From: Spartobacteria bacterium
Lineage (GTDB): Bacteria > Verrucomicrobiota > Verrucomicrobiia > Chthoniobacterales > UBA6821
DNA length: 10,495 bases
Reading direction: 5' to 3'
Assembly: GCA_947466005.1 (NCBI GenBank)
Contig: CANIBV010000054.1
Location: forward strand, 1-10,495
Every line of letters begins with the position of its first letter. The first letter of the stretch is position 1. The notes beneath the pieces were generated by a model. The model had not been told where the DNA came from and searched no databases. It worked only from the letters and a program-made list of their open reading frames with translations. The position numbers were made by a program, and so were the translations under genes. Below, piece by piece: positions 1-6,876 of the stretch.

Positions 1-1
1 A

Positions 2-631
2 GCGCGTGATGGGGACCTGATGAAAAACCTCATTGTGTTCGAAATCGATGATCAGGGAGTGACATCCAAGGTGGTCTTTGCAAAGACCGGAACGCTCACT
101 TCGGACACTGAGAACCGCCGTCTTCTCCTCAGGGTGAAGGATGCCAATTTCGAGCAGCGGGATGAGCGCCAACCCGAGAATGTGGAGCTGATCCGCCAGG
201 GGATCACGATGAAAGAGGGAGTTTTTCCGATGTCGCTTCAGAAGCTCATGGATCGGAAGAAGCGTGGCAAGCCGATGAGCTCGCACACGATTCAGGAGCT
301 GCTTGTCGAACTCGCCAAGCCTGATTGCCCACGCCCTCTTGCCTATCAGGTGGAGATCAGCAAGAGGTTCTCCATGTCGCTTGCGGCCCTCTCCTTTGCC
401 CTGATCGCGGTTCCCCTTGGTATCACGGCGCACCGCAAGGAGACATCCATCGGGTTCGCGCTCAGCCTCGTGATTGCCTTCAGTTACTTCTTCTTCATCC
501 TGATTGCCGAGGCTGTGAGTAAAAACCCGGGGTCGATGCCTCACTCGATGCCGATCTTCCTGATCTGGCTGCCGAACCTCGTGTTCACTTCGCTCGGGGT
601 CTGGCTCTTCAGACGCCTTGCAAGAAGCTAG
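2..631 (+). CDS. LptF/LptG family lipopolysaccharide export permease, C-terminal part (5' end outside window)
   Basis: LptF and LptG are the inner-membrane permease subunits of the LptB2FG transporter, which pulls lipopolysaccharide out of the inner membrane and feeds it to the periplasmic bridge. The reading frame is open to the left edge with no stop, so the ATG at 20 is probably internal and the gene begins upstream. Numbering from that ATG, residues 1-100 look like the end of the periplasmic beta-jellyroll domain (begins MKNLIVFEID). The family's signature helix follows at about 113-137 (EISKRFSMSLAALSFALIAV, then PLGI), with two more membrane segments near 143-163 and 178-197 and a short basic tail (RRLARS). 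This fits the last three transmembrane helices of the family. The visible part does not separate LptF from LptG. The LOG-family gene starts 49 bp downstream on the same strand. Confidence 0.88.
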   Translation, partial: ARDGDLMKNLIVFEIDDQGVTSKVVFAKTGTLTSDTENRRLLLRVKDANFEQRDERQPENVELIRQGITMKEGVFPMSLQKLMDRKKRGKPMSSHTIQELLVELAKPDCPRPLAYQVEISKRFSMSLAALSFALIAVPLGITAHRKETSIGFALSLVIAFSYFFFILIAEAVSKNPGSMPHSMPIFLIWLPNLVFTSLGVWLFRRLARS

Positions 632-680
632 TTTGCACGCCCCTATTCATCTGAATCATCCGTTTTAACAAAAGAACACC

Positions 681-1733
681 ATGCCTAATCAACAGCTCCC
701 CGCCGCGACCGATAGGTCGTACATGGACATCATCAAGCAGCTCATTGCCAAGGTCTCCTCGGGGCGCGCCGCAGACTTCCTCATCGACATGATGGAGACG
801 GTCATGCGGTTGGGCCTTGATAAGGCCTCGATCAGCGACCTGAAGCTTGTCAGCCGCTCCATGCGCGAGATTCGCTATGCCGCCTCGGTGTTTCAGAAAT
901 ACAGCAACATCCGCAAGGTGGCTGTCTTCGGGTCGGCCCGCACCCGCGCGGATGAGCCCGACTTCCAACTGGCGCGCGAATTTTCCCGGAGGATCGTCGA
1001 GGAGAACTTCATGCTCATCACCGGTGGCGGAGACGGCATCATGGGTGCCGCCCAGCAGGGTGCGGGTGCTGAAAAGAGCTTCGGCCTCAACATCCGGCTC
1101 CCCTTCGAGCAGGGTGCCAACAGGGTGATTGCAGGAGATCCGAAGCTGATCAATTTCAACTACTTCTTTGCCCGCAAGCTCAGCTTTGTGAAGGAGACCA
1201 GCGCCTTTGTGCTCTTCCCGGGAGGGTTTGGAACGATGGACGAGGGCTTTGAGGTCCTCACTCTCTTGCAGACGGGAAAGACCTCGATCGTGCCGATCAT
1301 CCTGATGGACCGTCCCAACGGATTCTATTGGGAGACCTGGCGCAGGTTCCTCGACAATGATCTCCTCGAGCTCGGTCTCATCTCCCGCTCGGATTTCCAT
1401 CTCTTCACCATCACTCACGACGTGGATCGTGCCGTGAATGAAATCAAGCACTTCTACAAAGTCTTTCACTCCTACCGCTGGGTGCGTGACGAGATGGTCA
1501 TTCGGATCAGTAAGAGGCTTACCTCCCAGTCACTGGAAAATCTCAATCAGCAGTTCGACCACCTTCTTGCCTCGGGGCACATCGTCCAGAGGGAGGCGCT
1601 TCCCGAGGAGGCAGATGACCTTACCGCAGCCGGCCTGCCACGCCTCGTCCTCATCCCGCACAAGCGCGAGTTCGGGATGCTCCGTCTCCTGATCAATGCG
1701 ATCAACGACTCGGCGGTGGTGGAAGTCGCTTAA
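681..1733 (+). CDS. LOG family protein (lysine decarboxylase-like Rossmann fold)
   Basis: A 350-aa protein with the LOG/TIGR00730 core. A Rossmann start at about 78-87 (RKVAVFGSAR) is followed by TGGGDGIMGAA at 114-124 and the signature PGGFGTMDE at 180-188. In characterised members (plant LOG and bacterial homologues) this motif forms the active site of a phosphoribohydrolase that frees a base from a nucleoside 5'-monophosphate. Other relatives (PpnN-type) cleave general nucleotides, so the substrate here is not known. The protein is longer than a minimal LOG of about 190 aa, with roughly 75 extra residues before the core and about 90 after it (residues 260-350). The larger bacterial LOG group often has such extensions. 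The start chosen is the first ATG after the permease stop; the upstream AAAAGAA is only a weak ribosome site. It may be co-transcribed with the permease. The old database label 'lysine decarboxylase' should not be taken literally. Confidence 0.88.
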   Translation: MPNQQLPAATDRSYMDIIKQLIAKVSSGRAADFLIDMMETVMRLGLDKASISDLKLVSRSMREIRYAASVFQKYSNIRKVAVFGSARTRADEPDFQLAREFSRRIVEENFMLITGGGDGIMGAAQQGAGAEKSFGLNIRLPFEQGANRVIAGDPKLINFNYFFARKLSFVKETSAFVLFPGGFGTMDEGFEVLTLLQTGKTSIVPIILMDRPNGFYWETWRRFLDNDLLELGLISRSDFHLFTITHDVDRAVNEIKHFYKVFHSYRWVRDEMVIRISKRLTSQSLENLNQQFDHLLASGHIVQREALPEEADDLTAAGLPRLVLIPHKREFGMLRLLINAINDSAVVEVA

Positions 1734-1757
1734 TCAACGCTTTCCTAGGCAGACTGT

Positions 1758-1792
1758 AAGGGCAGGACGCCCGAGTCCTACTTCTTGCCCTT
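1758..1792. terminator. Imperfect hairpin between two convergent genes, possible bidirectional terminator
   Basis: The left arm is AAGGGC (1758-1763) followed by AGGAC (1764-1768). A 6-nt loop precedes GTCCT (1775-1779), a 7-nt bulge, and GCCCTT (1787-1792). All 11 pairs are Watson-Crick. It sits between the LOG stop (1733) and the end of the minus-strand RHH gene and overlaps that gene's last codons. No clear T tract follows in either direction, so termination is inferred from position and structure only. Confidence 0.35.
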
Positions 1793-1951
1793 CGCCTTGG
1801 CAGGAACCGGATGGGCTTCGATGAAGTCCCGAACCGCCCTGACCACCGCATCACTCAGGGTGACATCGGCCTTGTCGGCAATGGCTAGAAGTAAGTCTTT
1901 TTCGTCCGTGGGAATGCGGACTGTCATGATCCCGTCGCGTCGTTTTGGCAT
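1778..1951 (-). CDS. Ribbon-helix-helix (CopG/Arc-like) small DNA-binding protein
   Basis: A 57-aa protein with the layout of the ribbon-helix-helix fold. A short beta strand (IMTVRIP, residues 8-14) is followed by helix A (about 15-28, DEKDLLLAIADKAD) and helix B (about 32-46, LSDAVVRAVRDFIEA), then a basic tail (AKAKGKK). RHH proteins dimerise, with the paired strands lying in the DNA major groove. Many are antitoxins or autorepressors. The start chosen gives MPKRRDGIMTVRIP. A second ATG at residue 9 would remove the basic N-terminus, and the frame open further upstream to 2128 has a composition unlike the family. No toxin gene is adjacent, so an orphan regulator is as likely as an antitoxin. 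It converges with the LOG gene. The same fold appears in the 48-aa protein at 8232-8378, but the two sequences are not close paralogues. Confidence 0.7.
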   Translation of the reverse strand: MPKRRDGIMTVRIPTDEKDLLLAIADKADVTLSDAVVRAVRDFIEAHPVPAKAKGKK

Positions 1952-2214
1952 GAGGAAACTTAAAGGCGACGCATGAGATTGCAATATGGTATTTTGGCTT
2001 AGGCTACTTTGTTTCTTTTTGGTGCGCTTGCCCTTGTGTGGATTCACCCATGATGACACATGCACTCCTGCTCGTCTGACCCATGGGCCGGTGGTTGGTT
2101 TTCGAACTCTTCCCCGAGGGGACAACATTCTAGGTCAACGGGGAGAAGGTCTCCATCTCGGTTCCAGAGTCACTGGCCACTAAGCAAGCTAAGGCAAGCG
2201 TCTGGCTGAAAAAG
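1952..2214. other. Intergenic stretch without a recognised gene
   Basis: This is the upstream region of the minus-strand RHH gene and the downstream region of the minus-strand kinase gene. The part near 1970-2040 is richer in A+T. From 2134 to 2214 the plus strand can be read as a protein-like stretch (VNGEKVSISVPES...), but a stop codon stands immediately before it and it runs into the kinase gene. It could be a gene relic. No tRNA, riboswitch or strong terminator is visible. Confidence 0.4.
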
Positions 2215-2838
2215 CTACACAGTGGGCTCACCACGGGACTTCAGGGCGTCAATGGCAGCCTGCAGCTGGTCCAGTCTCTGCTGCCGCGGGCCCAGCAACT
2301 CGATCAGGAGCGGCCCCGGCCCCTTGCTCGGAGGCATCACTCCGAAGCGTCCCTCGCGGTAGATCTGCTTGAAGATCGCGTCCACCTCGTCGCGGTAGGC
2401 GTGATCGACCGGCCTGATTCCATCTTCCTCCATTTCCACGGGCCACTCCTCGGATTTCGGCACGAAGGCGAGGATGTCCAGGTGATCGAGTGATTCCCGT
2501 ACGCCAGGAACCATGGACTCAACAAAGGCGGCGTCGATGTCGGTGCTTCCCTGGTCGGCGGTGTATTGGGAGTAGGCGACGTAATCGACGGGGGAGCGAT
2601 CGAAGATCACGTCGGAGGAAGAATCGGCATAACGGTGAACCCTGCCGATGTTGTAGTAGAGCTGGATACCGTTGTGTAGTTTCGTGGAAGCGTCGCGGAA
2701 CAGGATCTCGTAGGGGCCGTGAAGACCGAGGGCTCGGTAGGGTTCCTCCTCCCTCTTGAAGTGGGGGTGTCGGGCGACCCAGTCGTTGACGACGGTGGAT
2801 TTACCCAGCGAGTGGGATCCTGAGACGGCGATGCGCAT
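2215..2838 (-). CDS. P-loop AAA_28/NadR-like nucleotide kinase
   Basis: A 207-aa P-loop protein. The Walker A motif GSHSLGKST is at residues 7-15, right after the N-terminal strand MRIAVS. VIFDRSPVDY (77-86) matches the Walker B/DR region of small-molecule kinases, where the Asp-Arg pair contacts substrate. A possible lid helix lies near 142-162 (RPVDHAYRDEVDAIFKQIYRE). The arrangement resembles AAA_28 (NadR kinase-like) proteins, which typically phosphorylate a nucleoside or similar small molecule. There is no nucleotidyltransferase or HTH domain as in full NadR, so the substrate cannot be named. The C-terminal helix (183-202) is rich in Gln and Leu. The start codon lies inside the left copy of the 36-bp direct repeat, so the repeat supplies the immediate leader. 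That leader has no good ribosome site. No gene with an obviously related function stands beside it. Confidence 0.72.
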   Translation of the reverse strand: MRIAVSGSHSLGKSTVVNDWVARHPHFKREEEPYRALGLHGPYEILFRDASTKLHNGIQLYYNIGRVHRYADSSSDVIFDRSPVDYVAYSQYTADQGSTDIDAAFVESMVPGVRESLDHLDILAFVPKSEEWPVEMEEDGIRPVDHAYRDEVDAIFKQIYREGRFGVMPPSKGPGPLLIELLGPRQQRLDQLQAAIDALKSRGEPTV

Positions 2839-2871
2839 TGCTTACTACTGGATGGGGGGATGAACTTTTGA
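2836..2871 (+). repeat. 36-bp direct repeat, left copy
   Basis: This sequence recurs at 8062-8097 with one mismatch (2841 C, 8067 A), and the last 30 bases are identical. It includes a run of six G residues and ends ACTTTTGA. The start codon of the minus-strand kinase gene occupies its first three bases. Together the two copies bracket 5,190 bp carrying PPK2, the P-type ATPase and the aldo/keto reductase-like gene. Just beyond the copy, TTCCGGAACG at 2877-2886 resembles TCCCGGAACG about 30 bp beyond the right copy. Confidence 0.9.
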
Positions 2872-3033
2872 GCTTCTTCCGGAACGCGGCAATGGTCCCG
2901 GGAGATCGCGCAATGCGGTTGGGATCATACCCATATGATCGAGGCGGGTGAGGAGCATAAAAGAATAAGTAGTTTGATTAGGTGTCCGGAGTTGAAGTGC
3001 CGACGGTTGCGCCGAAGATGAATTTTTAAACCT

Positions 3034-3825
3034 ATGAGTATCAAGTCCCATAAAGCACGCTCTTGGAACTATGAAGATGAGTTGAAGGGACTTCAGGTTG
3101 AGTTGGCACACTTGCAAGCTTGGGTTGTAAAGAGTGGCGCGCGCATTGTTGTCGTGTTCGAAGGACGAGACGCTGCTGGCAAGGGCGGGATGATCAAGCG
3201 GATCACCGAGCGTCTCAGTCCTAGGGTATTCCGCATCGTAGCGCTGCCCACACCGACCGACCGCCAAAAGACGCAGCTCTACATGCAGCGTTACATGGAG
3301 CAAATGCCTGCGGCCGGCGAGGTCGTGATATTCGACCGCAGTTGGTACAACCGCCCGGGCGTTGAGAGGGTGATGGGCTTTTGCAGCGAGCGCGATGCCA
3401 AGCGCTATCTGGAACTGACACCGCAGTTTGAGGCTTATATGATCGATTCCGGAATCATGCTCGTTAAGTACTTCCTGACTGTCAGTGAGGAGGAGCAGGA
3501 GAAGCGTTTCCGCCGCCGCATGCACGACCCCCTAAGGCAGTGGAAGCTCAGCCCTATGGACATTGAGTCCTATCGTCGCTGGTGGGATTACTCAGTCGCT
3601 TATGACGAGATGCTCCGAATGACTGACACGCCGCATTCGCCATGGTGGATAGTGCCATCAGACGACAAAAAGCACGCGCGCATCAACTGTATATCGCACT
3701 TACTGAGCCTCATTCCGTACGAGAAGATCCCGTTCAAGAAACCCGTGCTTGGGAAGCGCAACAAACGACCCAAGAGTTACGTTCCAGATAAGGCGGCGCG
3801 CAATGTGGTGCCGGCCATCTTGTGA
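3034..3825 (+). CDS. ppk2: Polyphosphate kinase 2 (PPK2), class I-like
   Basis: PPK2 transfers phosphate between inorganic polyphosphate and nucleotides; class I members mainly make ATP or GTP from the diphosphate. The 263-aa protein holds one complete PPK2 domain. Walker A EGRDAAGKGG is at 43-52, a conserved loop ALPTPTDRQKTQLYMQRY is at 70-87, and Walker B IFDRSWYNRPGVERV is at 99-113. The basic lid RRRMHDPLRQWKLSPMD is at 160-176, and the terminal PYEKIP is near 228-233. Length and motif order match single-domain PPK2 and not the tandem class II form. The class call is tentative, since it depends on residues that need an alignment. The start is the only ATG after an in-frame stop at 3019-3021. 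No Shine-Dalgarno sequence is evident (TTTAAACCT precedes the ATG). The P-type ATPase starts 62 bp downstream on the same strand, suggesting co-transcription and local ATP supply for the pump. Confidence 0.93.
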   Translation: MSIKSHKARSWNYEDELKGLQVELAHLQAWVVKSGARIVVVFEGRDAAGKGGMIKRITERLSPRVFRIVALPTPTDRQKTQLYMQRYMEQMPAAGEVVIFDRSWYNRPGVERVMGFCSERDAKRYLELTPQFEAYMIDSGIMLVKYFLTVSEEEQEKRFRRRMHDPLRQWKLSPMDIESYRRWWDYSVAYDEMLRMTDTPHSPWWIVPSDDKKHARINCISHLLSLIPYEKIPFKKPVLGKRNKRPKSYVPDKAARNVVPAIL

Positions 3826-3887
3826 TTGATTTTCTGAACAACGAATACTGATCCACACAATGAATCTTTAGATCAAGGAGCAACTCT

Positions 3888-6686
3888 ATGGTGACATCTT
3901 CAAGGACTCAACAGGTCAACGAGACCGTGGCATGGCATGCGTTAGCAACCGACGATGTGGTCAAGCAACTGGCCACGCGAATCGACAAGGGACTTGATTC
4001 AGCGGAAGCCTCGATTCGGCTCCAGAAACATGGGCCAAATCTTTTGCCCCTGAGCAAAAAGCAGAGTTCGTTTATGCGTTTCTTGCTGCAATTCAATAAT
4101 GTGCTCGTCTATGTGCTCATTGGCGCTGGAGTGCTCAAGTTAGCACTTGGTCTCTGGCTCGACGCGTCGATCATTCTTGCCGTGGTGTTTCTCAATGCGC
4201 TCCTCGGCTTCATTCAGGAGGGCAAAGCAGCTGAGGCACTGGAGTCAATTGGAAAAATGCTTTCGGTTGATGCGCGCGCTGTGCGCGACGGCGAAACACG
4301 CATGATCGCGGCCGATACGCTTGTCCCGGGCGATGTCGTCCTGCTCGAGTCGGGTGATAAGGTGCCGGCTGACCTGCGCCTGATCGAGGTCAAGAATCTG
4401 CGCACCGAAGAAGCCGCCCTAACAGGCGAATCAGTGCCAGCCGACAAGTCTACGCAAGCTGTGGAGTCCAATGCCACGGTCGGCGACCGCGAGAGCATGG
4501 TTTTCTCAGGGACCATGGTTGTTTCCGGTCGCGCCACGGGAGTGGTGGTGGCCACTGGCAGCCACACCGAACTGGGACGCATCAACGCATTATTGGCCAA
4601 CGTCAACACGCTTGAGACGCCTCTACTGCGCCAGATCAAGAAGTTCGGGTACAAGATCACGGGCGCCATCGCTGTCGTGGGGGCACTGGTTTTCGTCTTC
4701 GCCCGCATGGTCCGGGGGATGGAGTTCGTCGACGTTTTTCAGGCCGTCATCGGTATTGCCGTTTCGATTATTCCAGAGGGCCTTCCTGCCATCATTACCA
4801 TCACGCTGGCCATTGGAGTGCAGCGCATGGCCCAGCGCAACGCCATCATTCGCCGTTTGCCCGCAGTGGAGACGCTCGGCTCAGTGTCACGCATCTGCTC
4901 GGACAAGACCGGCACACTGACGCTGATGGAAATGATGGTGGTTTCAGCCGTCACAGCCGAGGCAAGTTACCAGATCAGTGGAGAGGGCTATGATCCGGAG
5001 GGCAACGTCACCCGGGACGGCGATCCCCTCCGTGAGGACTCGGTTCTGCAACTCGTCGGCCGCGTCTCGATGCTATGCAATGACGCCGAAATCCGAAAAG
5101 AAGAAGGCGTCTGGAAGGTTGAGGGCGACCCAACCGAAGGCGCTCTCTACCCCTTCGCAAACAAGCTTGGTATCGAGCGCAGTGTGGAGAGAACCGCCTA
5201 CAAGCGCGTCGATTCGATCCCGTTCGAGTCCGAGCACCGTTTCATGGCAACCCTCAACGAGGATGCCGATGGTAGGCAGATGTTGCTCGTCAAGGGGGCT
5301 CCTGAGGTGATTCTCGAGCACTGCAGCCACCAGCAGTTGCAGAACGGCGAGATCGTCCCAATCGATCTCGCCTATTTCGGAAAGGCGTCGGATAAGTTGG
5401 CCGGACAGGGCGAGCGTGTACTGGGCATTGCCTGGCTCGCGAACCCCGCCGGTCTCGACGTCGGCAACCTTGCGTCCGCTGATTTGCCACACAATCTGGT
5501 GCTACTGAGCCTGATCGGTCTGCTAGATCCGCCACGCAAGGAAGCGATTGAGGCGGTTAGGGAGTGTCACACTGGAGGCATCCGAGTGACGATGATCACC
5601 GGTGACCACAAGATCACCGCGGCGGCCATTGCTAAGATGCTCGGTATCGGCGATGGCAAGACTGCGATGGAGGGTGTCGAGGTGGAGAATCTCGATCAGG
5701 CCGAACTGCGCGAGCGCGTCAAGAGTGTCGACGTGTTCGCCCGATCTAGCCCCGAGCACAAGCTGCGGTTGGTGGAGGCGATGCAGGCAAACGGGCAGAT
5801 CGTCGCCATGACCGGCGATGGGGTCAACGACGCTCCCGCGTTGAAGAAAGCCGACATCGGCGTAGCCATGGGCATCAAGGGCACTGAGGTCACCAAGGAG
5901 GCGGCTGAAATGGTGCTCGTCGACGATAATTTCGCGTCGATCAGTGCCGCGGTCAAGGAAGGGCGCACGGTGTACAACAACATCGAGAAGGCGATTCTGT
6001 TCCTGCTGCCGACCAATCTAGCACAGGGCCTGGTGATCATGGTCGCAATCATCTTGGGCTTTACGATACCGATCACGACGCCGCAGATTCTGTGGGTCAA
6101 TATGATCACCTCCGTGGCGCTTGGTCTGGTTTGCGCATTCGAACCGCACGAACTCAATGTGATGAAGCTCCCCCCACGCGCCGCGGACCGTCCTCTGCTA
6201 ACCGGCTTTGGCCTGTGGCGTGTGCTCTTCGTCAGCTTGGCCCTGGTGGCCTATACGCTGTTGGCGTTCTTCTGGGTGAAGGGCCAGCATGTGTCCGACG
6301 CGATGGCACGCACGGTGGCCGTCAACGCGATCACCATCGGTCAGTGCTTCTATCTCCTCAACAGCCGACACTTGATCGACAGCTCAGTATCCATACGGGC
6401 TCACCTTGAAAACAAGTACCTGCCCATCGGCATCGGTGCGGTCATTGTACTGCAACTGATGTTCACGTACCTGCCGCCGCTACAACGCATCTTCGAAACC
6501 GAGTCGGTGCCACTTTATGTGTGGCCCTGTCTGCTGGGCGGTGGCCTGCTGTTCTTCTTCTTTGTTGAGGCTGAAAAAAAGGTGATTCGATTTTATCGCA
6601 AGTCCTCATTGTCCGCCGCAGTTGTGGTCGGGTCGGGCGGAATTAGCGCAACGCCTGAGGGCAATGACCGACATGGGAATCCTTAA
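3888..6686 (+). CDS. P2-type cation-transporting ATPase
   Basis: A complete 932-aa P-type ATPase that couples ATP hydrolysis to cation transport across the inner membrane. The order is N-terminal cytosolic domain (1-60), M1-M2 (about 64-110), actuator domain with TGES (179-182), M3 (about 258-274) and M4 with PEGLP (296-300). The phosphorylation motif DKTGTLT follows, with the aspartate at 339, then the nucleotide-binding domain with KGAPE (469-473), TGDH (571-574) and hinge TGDGVNDAP (642-650). M5-M10 run from about 702 to 893. Ten membrane segments and the PEGLP motif place it in the P2 (Ca2+/Na+,K+/H+-like) group, not among heavy-metal pumps. In M5 the SERCA Asn-Glu pair reads Asn710-Gln713, and in M6 the Asn-Thr-Asp triad reads Asn738-Thr741-Ser742. 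The ion may therefore differ from the classic two-Ca2+ site; the M6 sequence (LWVNMITSVALGL) recalls, from memory, the mycobacterial CtpF group. AAGGAG at 3875-3880 is a good ribosome site 7 nt before the ATG. Confidence 0.93.
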   Translation: MVTSSRTQQVNETVAWHALATDDVVKQLATRIDKGLDSAEASIRLQKHGPNLLPLSKKQSSFMRFLLQFNNVLVYVLIGAGVLKLALGLWLDASIILAVVFLNALLGFIQEGKAAEALESIGKMLSVDARAVRDGETRMIAADTLVPGDVVLLESGDKVPADLRLIEVKNLRTEEAALTGESVPADKSTQAVESNATVGDRESMVFSGTMVVSGRATGVVVATGSHTELGRINALLANVNTLETPLLRQIKKFGYKITGAIAVVGALVFVFARMVRGMEFVDVFQAVIGIAVSIIPEGLPAIITITLAIGVQRMAQRNAIIRRLPAVETLGSVSRICSDKTGTLTLMEMMVVSAVTAEASYQISGEGYDPEGNVTRDGDPLREDSVLQLVGRVSMLCNDAEIRKEEGVWKVEGDPTEGALYPFANKLGIERSVERTAYKRVDSIPFESEHRFMATLNEDADGRQMLLVKGAPEVILEHCSHQQLQNGEIVPIDLAYFGKASDKLAGQGERVLGIAWLANPAGLDVGNLASADLPHNLVLLSLIGLLDPPRKEAIEAVRECHTGGIRVTMITGDHKITAAAIAKMLGIGDGKTAMEGVEVENLDQAELRERVKSVDVFARSSPEHKLRLVEAMQANGQIVAMTGDGVNDAPALKKADIGVAMGIKGTEVTKEAAEMVLVDDNFASISAAVKEGRTVYNNIEKAILFLLPTNLAQGLVIMVAIILGFTIPITTPQILWVNMITSVALGLVCAFEPHELNVMKLPPRAADRPLLTGFGLWRVLFVSLALVAYTLLAFFWVKGQHVSDAMARTVAVNAITIGQCFYLLNSRHLIDSSVSIRAHLENKYLPIGIGAVIVLQLMFTYLPPLQRIFETESVPLYVWPCLLGGGLLFFFFVEAEKKVIRFYRKSSLSAAVVVGSGGISATPEGNDRHGNP

Positions 6687-6718
6687 GGTCCAAGTGACAC
6701 GATCACCTTAATAGGATT
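6678..6718 (+). terminator. Hairpin overlapping the ATPase stop codon, possible terminator
   Basis: AATCC-TTAAGGT (6678-6689) can pair with ACCTTAA (6705-6711) and GGATT (6714-6718). This gives 12 pairs with a 2-nt bulge and a 15-nt loop. The stem contains the ATPase TAA at 6684-6686. Only a short T-rich stretch (TTTATC) follows, so it could equally be a 3'-end stabilising hairpin. It is well placed to end the PPK2-ATPase transcript before the oppositely directed gene downstream. Confidence 0.45.
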
Positions 6719-6876
6719 TATCGGTCAGTAATCCTTCAATATCATGTGCAGGGTTCATGGTTGCATTGTCTACGGTCGCAGTAGCTCTACCACAGATTCC
6801 ATTAACCGCCTGAGTTCTCTTTCGGTGCCGCAGCCAGAACCTTTTAAAAGCTGATTTGCCAACACGAAACCAAGAC

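Noticed and set aside
609..1469. 286-aa minus-strand open frame opposite the LOG-family gene
   Set aside because: It lies antisense to a gene with clear family motifs, and its protein shows no recognisable domain. It is a by-product of the G+C-rich codon use.
1760..1778. GGGCAGGACGCCCGAGTCC as a fourth member of the dyad family
   Set aside because: It resembles the element at 9519 and 10025 and keeps GGAC/GTCC ends, but the centre length differs and it sits between gene ends, not before a start. It is better explained as part of the 1758-1792 hairpin.
1952..2128. N-terminal extension of the 57-aa RHH protein to 116 aa
   Set aside because: The extra residues resemble neither the family nor ordinary coding sequence. 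RHH proteins of this type normally begin just before the strand, as from the ATG at 1951.
2134..2214. Protein-like stretch VNGEKVSISVPES... on the plus strand
   Set aside because: A stop codon is immediately upstream, no start is available, and the frame continues antisense into the kinase gene. At most it is a short relic.
2845..3525. 226-aa minus-strand open frame overlapping the PPK2 gene
   Set aside because: It covers the PPK2 catalytic core in antisense, ends within the 36-bp repeat, and has no protein-family features.
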